From CAWGYQ01 sp963817395 (GTDB lineage: Bacteria; Acidobacteriota; Vicinamibacteria; Vicinamibacterales; CAVPJW01), in assembly GCA_963817395.1 (NCBI GenBank), contig CAWFOC010000006.1:417343-481342 (forward strand): a stretch of 64,000 bases of DNA, read 5' to 3'. Positions 8,991-18,277 of this stretch are shown one piece after another (the first letter of the stretch is position 1; each line of letters opens with the position of its first letter). Both the position numbers and the translations under genes were made by a program. A model generated the notes under the pieces. That model was not told where the DNA came from. It saw only the letters and a list, made by a program, of their open reading frames with translations, and did not search any database.

Positions 8991-10709
8991 TCAGCTGTGT
9001 GACGGCCGCGCGTCAAGGACGGACAGCTCGAGGTAGGTTTCACCGTTATAGTCATTCTGGTCGAGACCGAAGACCAGGTCCACTGCCGTCCGATTGGCGG
9101 TGAGCATGTCCTCGTGCTCGGCGCCGCGCCAGGCGATGGCTCGGAACACCCGCCCACCCTGTTTCAGGGCCATCTTGAGATGTCGGTCTTTGAGGCGGCG
9201 CGGTCCATCCACCACCTCGACGCCCGACGCCTGGAAGGACGGGCGCGGGTTGCCCGCGCCAAAAGGGGCCAGCCGGCTCAGTTGTCCGACCAGATCCCCT
9301 CCCAACCCCCTGAACGTCATGGGGCCGTCGATGCGCAGCCGAGGTCGCAAATCGTCGGGACCGAGTATCGCGTCGGCGTACTGGTTGAGCCTGAGCCGCA
9401 GTTCGTCCACGCGGGAGGCTTCCATCGTGAAACCGGCGGCGACGCGGTGTCCGCCGAACCGCTCGAACACATCGCCGCACGACTCGAGCGCCGCCAGCAT
9501 GTCGAAGGCCGGGATGCTCCGGCACGACCCGTGCGCGACGTCGCCGTCGATCGAGATGACGATCGCCGGGCGGTGGAACAGCTCGACGAGCTTGGACGCC
9601 ACGATTCCAATCACGCCGCGGTGCCAGCCGCTTCCGGCGACCACGAGTACGGCATGCGCGCCGACGTCGGGATCGGTCTCGACCCGACGCCGCGCTTCGA
9701 CGACGACATCGGCTTCTTCCTCGCGCCGGCGGAGGTTCTCGACGTTCAGTTGTTCGGCAAGCGCGCGCGTCTCGTCCTCCAGCGATTCGTCGGCGGCCAG
9801 CAGCAGGCGCGCCGCGATGTCCGGCGTGCTCATGCGGCCAGCGGCGTTTACGCGCGGCGCAATCATAAAAGCGATGTGGTAGCCATCGATGGTCTTCCCG
9901 GCGAGGCCGGACGCCTGGATGAGCGCCCGCAAGCCGACTTTATGCGGCCCCTTCGAGAGCATCTCCAGCCCGAGCTTGGCGATGATGCGGTTCTCGCCGA
10001 CGAGCGGCACGACATCGGCGAGGGTGCCGATGGCCGCAATCTTGACGAAGGCGGGTAGCCATTTCTCTCGTCCGAGCCGCGTACACAGTGCCTGCACCAA
10101 CTTCAGCGCGACACCTACACCGGCCAGATTCTTGTCAGGGTACCAACAGTCGGCCCGTTTGGGATTGATCACGGCCAGTGCCGATGGCAGCACGGCATCC
10201 GGCTCGTGGTGGTCAGTGACGATGAGGTCCACGCCGAGCTCAGTTGCGCGCCGCGCCGCCTCGAGACCCCGGATGCCGCAATCCACGGACACGATCACCC
10301 GGACCGCCTCGGCGTGCAGCCGCTCGACGGACTCGCGGTGCAGGCCATACCCGTCCCGGAGGCGGTGCGGTATGAAATGCACGACGTCCGCGCCGAGCAT
10401 TTCCAGCGCGCGACGCAGGATCACGGTCGAGGTGATGCCGTCGACATCGTAGTCCCCGTGGATCGCGATCCGCTCCTTTCGCGCGATGGCCCCGAGCAGC
10501 CGCTCCGTAGCCGCCGCCATGTCGGTAAGCAGCATCGGGTCGTGCAGATCGCTGAGCGAGGGATTCAGAAACCGCGAGGCCACAGCCGGATCAGTGATAC
10601 CCCGAATCGCTAACAACCGTCCGAGCATCGGATCGACGCCGAGCTGGCGCGAGAGGTCCGCCGCGCGAGCCTCGTCGCAGGCCGCCGGTTCCCAGATGAA
10701 CGGGATCAT
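8991..10709 (-). CDS. recJ: Single-stranded-DNA-specific exonuclease RecJ
   Basis: A 572-aa 5'-3' ssDNA exonuclease of the DHH family, used in recombination and mismatch repair. The catalytic DHH domain shows DYDVDGITSTVIL at about residue 83, VSVDCGIRGLEAA, and the DHH motif LIVTDHHEPD. The DHHA1 domain has HRGVIGIVASKLVE and FGGHRVAAGFTM, and an OB fold follows at the C-terminus. The start overlaps the accA stop by 4 bp. A 78-bp gap without a gene separates it from the LptC/LptA gene. Confidence 0.96.
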   Translation of the reverse strand: MIPFIWEPAACDEARAADLSRQLGVDPMLGRLLAIRGITDPAVASRFLNPSLSDLHDPMLLTDMAAATERLLGAIARKERIAIHGDYDVDGITSTVILRRALEMLGADVVHFIPHRLRDGYGLHRESVERLHAEAVRVIVSVDCGIRGLEAARRATELGVDLIVTDHHEPDAVLPSALAVINPKRADCWYPDKNLAGVGVALKLVQALCTRLGREKWLPAFVKIAAIGTLADVVPLVGENRIIAKLGLEMLSKGPHKVGLRALIQASGLAGKTIDGYHIAFMIAPRVNAAGRMSTPDIAARLLLAADESLEDETRALAEQLNVENLRRREEEADVVVEARRRVETDPDVGAHAVLVVAGSGWHRGVIGIVASKLVELFHRPAIVISIDGDVAHGSCRSIPAFDMLAALESCGDVFERFGGHRVAAGFTMEASRVDELRLRLNQYADAILGPDDLRPRLRIDGPMTFRGLGGDLVGQLSRLAPFGAGNPRPSFQASGVEVVDGPRRLKDRHLKMALKQGGRVFRAIAWRGAEHEDMLTANRTAVDLVFGLDQNDYNGETYLELSVLDARPSHS

Positions 10710-11677
10710 TCAGTCTCGTCCACGAAATCGGTGCCGAGCCGGCCCATCCGCCGGAATTTCTCGTAGCGCCGCGCGACCCGTTCGTCGTCGGACCACTGAG
10801 ACACCTCGTCGAGGGCCGTTCGCAGCCGAGCGTCGAGCAGCGTTGCGGTGCGTGCCGGATCGGTGTGCGCGCCGCCGGTGGGCTCCGGCACGATGACGTC
10901 GATAATGCCGCGTTCGAGCAGATCGGGCGCGGTCAGCTTGAGCGCCTCCGCGGCCTCGACCTTGCGGCCCGCATCGCGCCAGAGAATGGCCGCACAGCCC
11001 TCGGGCGGAATCACGCTGTAGATGGCGTGCTCCTGCATCAGAATCCGATCGCCGATCGCGATGCCCAGCGCTCCCCCGCTGCCGCCTTCCCCGGTCACGC
11101 ACACGACGATCGGCACGGGCATCGTCGACATTTCGCGGAGATTGAGCGCAATTGCCTCGGCGATGCCTCGCTCTTCGGACTCGATTCCCGGGTAAGCCGC
11201 CGGCGTATCGACGAACGCCAGGATCGGCCGCCCGAACTTGCTCGCCAGCCGCATGGCGCGCAACGCCTTGCGGTAGCCCTCGGGCTTGGCATAGCCGAAG
11301 TTGCGATAGATCTTCTGTTTGGTGTCGCTGCCCTTGTGGTGTCCAACGAGGAGCACAGGGACCCCGTGATAGTTTGCGAACCCAGCGATCAGCGCATGAT
11401 CGTCGGCAAAGCGGCGATCGCCGTGCAGCTCGATGAAGTCGGTGAAGAGCGTCTCGACGTAGTCGAGCAGGCTCGGGCGGTTGGGATGACGCGCCACCTG
11501 CACGCGCTGCCAGGGCGTCAGCTTCGAATAGATGTCGGCCCGCAGCGCCTCGATCCGACGCTGGAGGCGCTCCAACGCCAGGTCGCGCGCTGGCGTGGCG
11601 GGAAGTGCCAGAAGCGTCTCGTTCTCCTTCAACAGCGCGGCGATCGGTTCTTCGAACTCGAGAATCTCAGCAGGCAT
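10706..11677 (-). CDS. accA: Acetyl-CoA carboxylase carboxyltransferase subunit alpha
   Basis: A 323-aa alpha subunit of the carboxyltransferase that makes malonyl-CoA with AccD. Family features are the N-terminal helix region MPAEILEFEEPI, the SLLDYVETLFTDFIELHGDR block, GYRKALRAMRLASKFGRPI, and the oxyanion-loop glycines GEGGSGGALGIAIGD. The open frame extends upstream, but the ATG at 11675-11677 matches the usual start of the family and leaves 44 bp to dnaE. AccD is not in the window. Confidence 0.95.
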   Translation of the reverse strand: MPAEILEFEEPIAALLKENETLLALPATPARDLALERLQRRIEALRADIYSKLTPWQRVQVARHPNRPSLLDYVETLFTDFIELHGDRRFADDHALIAGFANYHGVPVLLVGHHKGSDTKQKIYRNFGYAKPEGYRKALRAMRLASKFGRPILAFVDTPAAYPGIESEERGIAEAIALNLREMSTMPVPIVVCVTGEGGSGGALGIAIGDRILMQEHAIYSVIPPEGCAAILWRDAGRKVEAAEALKLTAPDLLERGIIDVIVPEPTGGAHTDPARTATLLDARLRTALDEVSQWSDDERVARRYEKFRRMGRLGTDFVDETE

Positions 11678-11721
11678 GTCGATGCAAGGGCGGTTGAACG
11701 CTTCGAGCCGGCTTCCGGACT

Positions 11722-14700
11722 CTACCGCAAGGATACAGACCCCGTCCCGCAAATCTGTTCGAGGTCGGCCACCAGCTGGTTCGAGGGCTTGACGCGCACC
11801 TGCGAGGCAATGTCCGCGCGAACGCGGAGCGCCGGCTGATGCCCGCGCAGCTCGAGCTCGAAGAACACGCGGCGGTCTCCCCGGTGTCGGGTGAACACGT
11901 CGAGCAAGGCCTGGAAGGTCGGGCGGCCATGCGGGGGCAGACTCAAGCGAATACCAATCTCGCGCACGAGCCGTTCTCTCATCGTGTCGAGCGGTCGAAT
12001 TTCCGCGGCAAACAGCCGGCCCGACTCCTCGTCGCGCTCCACCTTGCCGCGCACGAGCACCATGGTGCCGTTCTCCAGCAGGCTGGTCGATCGAGAAAAC
12101 GTCTCCGGATAGACCACGACCTCGACGCCACCGCCACGGTCCTCGAGGTTGAACACCGCCATCCGCTCACCCTTGCGGGTCTTCATCAGCCGGCAGTTCG
12201 ACACGATGCCCCCGGCGCTCGCTTCCTCACCCGAGCGCGGTCCCGACGAGGAAGCCTGGACCGAGCCGAGATCGGCGGTGGACCACGCGCCGAGCGACCT
12301 GAGCTCATCGGCGTACCGGTCGATCGGATGACCGGACCAGTACAGTCCGAGCGAGTCTTTTTCGCCCGCCAGCTGCTCCATTTGCGACCACGCCGCCACC
12401 TGCGGCCCGAGCGCGGATACCAGGCCGCCGTCGGTCGCCTGAGGCGCGCCGCCGAACAGATCCTCCTGGCCGAGACCACGATCGCGCTGACGTCGGTTGC
12501 CGTGTTCGTACGCCGAGTCGACGGCCGCCAGCAATCTGGGCCTGAGCGCGGCTGCGTTCAGCGGCTCCGGGCTGGAGCGACCGTCTGCCAGCGAATCGAA
12601 CGCGCCGGCTTTGATGAGGCTTTCCAGCACGCGCTTGTTCACCACCCGGAGATCGAGCGCTTCACAGAGCGCATAGATTGACTCGATGCGGCCGTGCTGC
12701 TCCCGCGCCGCCAGGATCTCCGAAATGGCGCCGTCGCCCACGTTCCTGACCGCGCCAAGCCCGAACCGTACGCCCTGTGGTGTCACGGCGAAGCCATGAC
12801 GGCTCTCGTTGACGTCTGGAGGCAAGATCGGAATATCGCGGTCGCGACACTCGGCGAGGTACATCGCCAGCTTTTCGGGGCTGTCGGCTTCGATGGTGAG
12901 AAGCGCGGCGGCAAAGTGCCAGGGGTAATTCGCCTTCAGGTAGGCCGTCTGATATGCGAGCAGCGCGTAGGCCGTCGAATGCGATTTGTTGAATCCGTAG
13001 CCGGCGAAGTGTTCGATCAAATCGAAGAGCCGCCGGGCCTTCTTCTCGCTGATGTTCCGGGCGACGGCGCCGTCGATGAACTTCTGGCGCTGCGCCTGCA
13101 TGACTTCGGCGTCCTTCTTGCCCATGGCCTTGCGAAGCAGGTCGGCCTCGCCCAGCGTGAAGCCGGCGAGATCGCTGGCGATCCGCATGACCTGTTCCTG
13201 GTACGCGATGACACCGTAGGTGTCCGAGAGAATGGGCGCGAGCTGCGGTACTTCGTATTTGATCTCGACGCGGCCGTGCTTGCGCCCGATGAAATCGTCG
13301 ATCATCCCGCTGCGAAGCGGCCCCGGCCGGTAGAGGGCATTGAGCGCGATGAGATCGCCGAACCGCTGAGGCTTGGCCTTGCGGAGAATCTCGCGCATGC
13401 CGGAGCTCTCGAACTGGAAGATGCCGAAGGTCTGGCCTTCGGCGAACAACTGGTACGCTGCCGCATCGTCCAGAGGGATCGCGGCGAGATCAATCGTCTG
13501 ACCGGTCGTCCGCTGAATCTCGTTGACCGCGTCTTCGAGCAGCGTGAGCGTACTGAGCCCCAGGAAGTCCATCTTCAGAAGGCCCATCCGCTCGATTTCC
13601 TTCATCGCCCACTGCGTCGTGATTTCGTTGCGCTGACCCTTGTAGAGCGGCGCATACTCCGTAATGGGACGCGGGGCGATCACGACCCCGGCCGCGTGCA
13701 CCGAGGCATGGCGCGTCATGCCCTCGAGCCGTTGAGCCACTTCGAGCAGCTCGCGTAGACGATCGTCGGTCGTCTGCATCTCCTTGAGCTGCGGGCTCTC
13801 CTCGAGCGCCTTGGCCAGCGTCATGTCGAGCGTGGGCGGAATCTGCTTGGCCACGCGATCGACGTCGGCGTAGGGGATATCGTAGGCCCGGCCGACGTCG
13901 CGCACGACGGCGCGCGCCTTCATCGTGCCGAACGTGATGATCTGTGCCACGTTCTGCCGGCCGTACTTCTGGGTCACATACTCGATCACTTCGCCGCGCC
14001 GCCGCTCGCAGAAGTCGATGTCGATGTCGGGCAGCGAGACGCGCTCGGGGTTGAGAAACCGCTCGAAGATCAGATCGAACTCGAGAGGATCGATGTCCGT
14101 AATTCCCAGGCAATAGGCGACCAGGCTGCCGGCCGCGGACCCGCGCCCGGGTCCGACGGGAATGTGCCGCTCGCGCGCGTAGCGAATGAAGTCCCAGACG
14201 ATGAGGAAATATCCTGGATACCGCATCCGCTGGATCATCTCGATCTCGTACGCGAGCCGGGTCTCGTAGTCCGAGATGGAGTGCCGGAGCACGGCCTCGT
14301 CGGCCAGGGCCCTGAGCCGCTTCAACCGTTCGTTGAAACCCTCGCGCACGACATGCGCGAAGTACGAATCGGCGGTAAAGCCCGGCGGGACGTCGAAATC
14401 CGGAAGATGATTGTCGGATGCGTCAAGCCGCACGTCACACCGCTCGGCGATCCTCAGGGTGTTCGCCAGGGCCTCCGGCACCTCGCCAAACACCTCGGCC
14501 ATCTCCTCGGCGGTCTTCAGGAAGAACTGATCGCCGTGATAACGCAGCCGATCCCGGTCCTCGACACTCTTTCCGGTGCCGATGCACAGCAGAATGTCAT
14601 GCGCGCGTGCATCGTCTTGCTTGAGATAGTGGACGTCGTTCGTGCAGACGAGCGGCAGGCCGAGTGCGCGGGAAATCGGCAGCAACCCGCGATTGACGAT

Positions 14701-15252
14701 GAGCTGCTCGTTGATCCCCTGATACTGCATCTCCAGGAAAAAATTGCCCGGGCCGAGGATGTCGCGGAATGTCGCGGCCGTCGCCAGAGCGCGTTCTTCC
14801 TCGCCACTTCGCAGATCCGTCGCCACCTCTCCCTTGAGGCAGCTGCTCAAGCCAATGAGACCGGCCGCGTGCTCGGCCAGGAGCGACTTGTCGATGCGCG
14901 GACGATAGTAGAAGCCGTCGGTGTAGCCAGACGACACGAGCTTGATCAGGTTGTGGTAGCCCTCCAGCGTCTCCGCCAGCAGCACCAGATGATTGGCGGT
15001 CTCACCAATCGCCCCACTCTTGTTCAGCCGGCTGCCTGGCGCGACATAGACCTCACAGCCCAGGATGGGTTTGAGGCCGCGCTGCCGGGCATGGTCATGG
15101 AAAATGATCGACGAGAACATGTTCCCGTGCTCGGTCACCGCCACAGCCGGCATCTTGAGCGCCGCGGCGCGGTCGAGCACCTCGTCGATGCGGCAGGCGC
15201 CGTCGAGCAGCGAATACTCGGTGTGCAGATGAAGGTGGACGAACTCGGCCAT
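11722..15252 (-). CDS. dnaE: DNA polymerase III subunit alpha
   Basis: A 1,176-aa replicative polymerase. The N-terminal PHP domain begins FVHLHLHTEYSLLDGA. The palm has the catalytic acidic motif SLPDIDIDFCERRRGEV. The fingers region contains HAAGVVIAPRPITEYAPL, and the C-terminal OB fold includes MAVFNLEDRGGGVEVVVYPE. Length and order match the DnaE1 type, with no PolC exonuclease insertion. It is intact over 3.5 kb, which shows that sequence quality is good in this part of the window. It starts 15 bp after the guaA stop and so is probably cotranscribed with it. Confidence 0.97.
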   Translation of the reverse strand: MAEFVHLHLHTEYSLLDGACRIDEVLDRAAALKMPAVAVTEHGNMFSSIIFHDHARQRGLKPILGCEVYVAPGSRLNKSGAIGETANHLVLLAETLEGYHNLIKLVSSGYTDGFYYRPRIDKSLLAEHAAGLIGLSSCLKGEVATDLRSGEEERALATAATFRDILGPGNFFLEMQYQGINEQLIVNRGLLPISRALGLPLVCTNDVHYLKQDDARAHDILLCIGTGKSVEDRDRLRYHGDQFFLKTAEEMAEVFGEVPEALANTLRIAERCDVRLDASDNHLPDFDVPPGFTADSYFAHVVREGFNERLKRLRALADEAVLRHSISDYETRLAYEIEMIQRMRYPGYFLIVWDFIRYARERHIPVGPGRGSAAGSLVAYCLGITDIDPLEFDLIFERFLNPERVSLPDIDIDFCERRRGEVIEYVTQKYGRQNVAQIITFGTMKARAVVRDVGRAYDIPYADVDRVAKQIPPTLDMTLAKALEESPQLKEMQTTDDRLRELLEVAQRLEGMTRHASVHAAGVVIAPRPITEYAPLYKGQRNEITTQWAMKEIERMGLLKMDFLGLSTLTLLEDAVNEIQRTTGQTIDLAAIPLDDAAAYQLFAEGQTFGIFQFESSGMREILRKAKPQRFGDLIALNALYRPGPLRSGMIDDFIGRKHGRVEIKYEVPQLAPILSDTYGVIAYQEQVMRIASDLAGFTLGEADLLRKAMGKKDAEVMQAQRQKFIDGAVARNISEKKARRLFDLIEHFAGYGFNKSHSTAYALLAYQTAYLKANYPWHFAAALLTIEADSPEKLAMYLAECRDRDIPILPPDVNESRHGFAVTPQGVRFGLGAVRNVGDGAISEILAAREQHGRIESIYALCEALDLRVVNKRVLESLIKAGAFDSLADGRSSPEPLNAAALRPRLLAAVDSAYEHGNRRQRDRGLGQEDLFGGAPQATDGGLVSALGPQVAAWSQMEQLAGEKDSLGLYWSGHPIDRYADELRSLGAWSTADLGSVQASSSGPRSGEEASAGGIVSNCRLMKTRKGERMAVFNLEDRGGGVEVVVYPETFSRSTSLLENGTMVLVRGKVERDEESGRLFAAEIRPLDTMRERLVREIGIRLSLPPHGRPTFQALLDVFTRHRGDRRVFFELELRGHQPALRVRADIASQVRVKPSNQLVADLEQICGTGSVSLR

Positions 15253-15267
15253 GGCTGCGTCTCGGCG

Positions 15268-16815
15268 CTACTCCCATTCGATCGTGGACGGCGGCTTCGA
15301 GCTGATGTCGTAGACGACGCGATTGACGCCGTTGACATCGTTGACGACGCGTGACGCAATCCGGCCGAGCAGATCGTGAGGCAGCCGCGCCCAATCGGCC
15401 GTCATGCCGTCTCGACTCTCGACGGCACGAACGGCAATCGTGTACTGATATGTGCGCTCGTCACCCATCACGCCCACGCTTTGCACGGGCAGAAGCACGG
15501 CAAAACTCTGCCAGAGCCGCGTATACCACCCCGCGCGACGGATCTCGTCGACGACGACCGCGTCGGCGCGCCTGAGAATCTCCAGCCGCTCAGCCGTGAT
15601 CTCGCCCACGATCCGCACGGCGAGGCCAGGACCGGGAAAGGGCTGCCGCGACACGAGCTCGTCATCGAGACCGAGGTCACGGCCTACGGCCCTTACTTCG
15701 TCCTTGAACAGCTCTCTGAGCGGCTCCACCAGCGTGAAGGCCATGCGCTCGGGGAGTCCGCCGACATTGTGGTGACTCTTGATCGCCGAGGACGGGCCAA
15801 CGACGGCCACCGATTCGATCACGTCAGGGTAGAGCGTGCCTTGCGCGAGAAAATCAAAGCCCCCGAGCTCGGCGGCCCGCTTCTCGAAGACGTCGATGAA
15901 CGTCGCGCCAATGATTTTCCGTTTCCGCTCCGGATCGGTCACGGAAGTCAGCCGTTCGAGAAACAACGCGGACGCGTCGACGAAGTCGAGCGGCAAGCGC
16001 AGCTTGTCGCGGAACCGCCGCTGCACCTGACCGGCTTCGTCCAGCCGCAGCAGGCCATTGTCGACGAAGATACACGTGAGGCGATCGCCGATCGCACGAT
16101 TGACGAGCATCGCGGCGACCGTCGAATCGACGCCACCGCTCAACGCGCAGACCACCCGGCCAGATCCGACCTTCTGACGGATGCGGTCGGTGGCTTCCTC
16201 GATGAAAGAAGCAATGGTCCAATCGCCCCGACATCCGCAGACATCGAACGCGAAGGTCCTCAGGATGTCGAGGCCGTGCTCGGTGTGTGCGACCTCGGGA
16301 TGAAACAGGAGCGCATAGAGTCCCCGCCGGTGGTCCTCCATGGCGGCGACAGGCGCGTTGGCACTCGTGGCGACGACAGAAAATCCGGCGGGCGCCTCGG
16401 CGACGAAATCCCCGTGGCTGGCCCAGACTCTGAGCTCATCCGGCACGGCCGCGAGCAACCGCGTGCCCGCGGAGCCGGCACCAACGGTGACGCTGGCATG
16501 GCCGTACTCGCGTTGCGGGGCGCGTGCCACACGGCCTCCGAGCTCGGTCGTCATCACCTGCATGCCGTAACAGATACCCAGCACAGGGACGCCCAGTTCG
16601 AAGACGCCAGAATCGCACCGGGGGGCTCCCGCTTCCGACACGCTGCGCGGGCCTCCCGACAAGATGACGCCGGCAGGTTTTCAATCGGCGATTGTCCGGG
16701 CCGAGGTATCAAAGGGGACCACTTCGGAGTAGACGGACAGCTCACGCAAGCGTCGCGCGATGAGCTGGGTGTATTGCGACCCGAAATCCAGAACGATGAT
16801 GGCTTGATGAGTCAC
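15268..16815 (-). CDS. guaA: GMP synthase (glutamine-hydrolysing), with an in-frame TGA
   Basis: GuaA aminates XMP to GMP. The glutaminase domain has the nucleophile in LGICYGMQVM and the His-Glu pair in LLFHPEVAHTEHG. The ATP-pyrophosphatase loop is ALSGGVDSTVAAML, and the C-terminal dimerisation domain ends VVYDISSKPPSTIEWE. From GTG at 16813-16815 the frame reads IIVLDFGSQYTQLIARRLRE, a typical GuaA start, but meets TGA at 16681-16683. The same frame resumes directly with KPAGVILSGGP. No base is missing, unlike the other interrupted genes. A single substitution (TGG Trp or CGA Arg in the parent) is likely. A start at TTG 16662 would lose the first 45 residues and is less plausible. Confidence 0.9.
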
Positions 16816-16857
16816 GGGAAGGAACTGCGGGCCCCGAAGCCGCCGCGAGATTCACGC

Positions 16858-16863
16858 TATTAT
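16858..16863 (+). promoter_or_regulatory. Possible -10 element of a leaderless transcript
   Basis: The 54-bp divergent gap between guaA and the beta-propeller gene is GC-rich except for the run CTATTATAACG just before the GTG start at 16870. TATTAT at 16858-16863 would place transcription start at or beside the GTG, so the mRNA would have little or no leader; no Shine-Dalgarno sequence is seen. No convincing -35 element was found. Weak evidence. Confidence 0.3.
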
Positions 16864-16869
16864 AACGGT

Positions 16870-18277
16870 GTGACCTCGCGGTGCACTATATGTTGTGGGC
16901 TCTGCCCGCGAGCAACCCTCAGGATTGTCGTCCTGTCAGCAGTCTGGATGCTCGCCCAGACAGCTGTCGGTGCCCGGCAGGCGCAGTCCGGCCCGACGAG
17001 TTCCCCCGCCCTGCCGACCTCGCCCTCGGCCCAGGAACAGCAACCGGCACCCTCCGGAGAGCAGCAGCCCGGGACAGGCACCGGCACGCCGAGTCAAGAC
17101 CCAGGTGCGGCGTCCGCCCAACCGCCGGCCGGTTCTGCGCCGCTGTTTAGAGTGGTCTGGACGAACCAGCTGCCCGCCCCACCGGTGGCGACTGCCAGCC
17201 TTCGACGAATCGCGCACGTTCGTGCCGCTGCGCGATAAGCTCGTCGCGGCTTCGCTGGCCGACGGCAAGCTGCTCTGGACCATCGAGCTCCCTTTGCCCG
17301 ACACCCCGGTCGCGGGCGGAGGCCTGGTCTATCTGATGAGCGACGAGCGGCTGTGCGCGGTTTCCCCGGTCGACGGCTCAATTGTGTGGAGCATTGCGCT
17401 CGGCGGGCGCCCGTCGGCGCCACTGGTCTGGGAACAGGGTTGGCTCTTTGCCGCGACGGGGAACGCGGAGCTCTTTGCCGTGCGCGCGAGCGATGGCGAG
17501 CTGCAGTGGCGACGGGGACTCGGCACCCCGTTACGCGCACGCGCCGTGCCCTCTTCCGATCGCGTTTACGTGTCGCTCGAGGACGGCCGGGTGGCGGCGT
17601 TGGACATTCATACAGGCGACACCGTCTGGGAACGCGCCCTCGGCGGCACGCCCGCCGATATTCTGGCGCTGGACGATCGCCTCTTCGTCGGCTCGAAAGA
17701 CAACTTCTTCTACTGTCTCGACACGCGAACCGGCAGGATCCGCTGGCGATGGCGCACGGGGGCCGACGTGATAGGCGCGCCGATCGTGGACGAGTCGAAC
17801 GTCTATTTCATCTCGCTCGACAACGTGCTGCGCGCGCTCGATCGCAATCGTGGCGGCCTTCGGTGGCAACGCGGGCTGGAGATGAGATCGTCGGGCGGAC
17901 CGATGCTCCTGGGGGACGTATTGGTCGTGCCGGGGGTCGCCGCGGAGTTCAGCGCCTTCTCGGTGAAAACCGGCCTGCCGATGGCCACGTTCCGGGTCAA
18001 GGCCGACTTGGCGGCGCCGCCGCATCTCTATGTGAAGCCCCCAGACGCAGCAAATGCCAAACCCTCGGGCTCCGTGAAGGCCGCCCAAGAGCCCGTCCGG
18101 CAGATCATCGTGATTACGCGCGAAGGTGGCCTCGAGGCACTCGTCCGGGCGCCAGTCGCTCGCGCCGGCGTGCCCCGTCCCGGCGTTCCTGGTAAGCCGC
18201 TGCCGCCAGGGGGTGCCGGGGCGCCGCCGACCGATCCGGATGCTCCCGCATCACCCCCGCAGGTTCTGGATCCCTAG
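16870..18277 (+). CDS. Exported PQQ-like beta-propeller repeat protein, frame broken once
   Basis: From GTG at 16870 the product has a basic start and a hydrophobic signal stretch (IVVLSAVWMLAQTAVGA). A Pro/Gln/Ser-rich spacer of about 70 residues follows, then a series of PQQ-type beta-propeller blades: ASLADGKLLWTIEL, AVSPVDGSIVWSIALGG, ALDIHTGDTVWERALGG, CLDTRTGRIRWRWRTG. It ends with a Pro/Gly-rich tail. The frame changes at about 17194; removing one G joins VATPAFDESRTF and gives 468 aa. No catalytic PQQ or metal ligands are recognised, so it may be a BamB-like scaffold or binding protein. It is convergent with the aminotransferase, and the ends overlap by 4 bp. Confidence 0.78.

Noticed and set aside
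8909..9157. Small minus-strand open frame between recJ and the LptC/LptA gene
   Set aside because: It overlaps the recJ 3' end in another frame and has no recognisable features or ribosome site.
9114..10058. 314-codon plus-strand open frame over recJ
   Set aside because: Antisense shadow of an intact recJ with all catalytic motifs.
16681..16683. Genetic-code change with TGA read as an amino acid
   Set aside because: Many intact genes here end in TGA, and 4-bp ATGA overlaps are common, so TGA is a normal stop.
15376..16850. Plus-strand open frame opposite guaA
   Set aside because: Shadow of guaA; only its last part (from 16870) coincides with the real beta-propeller gene start.
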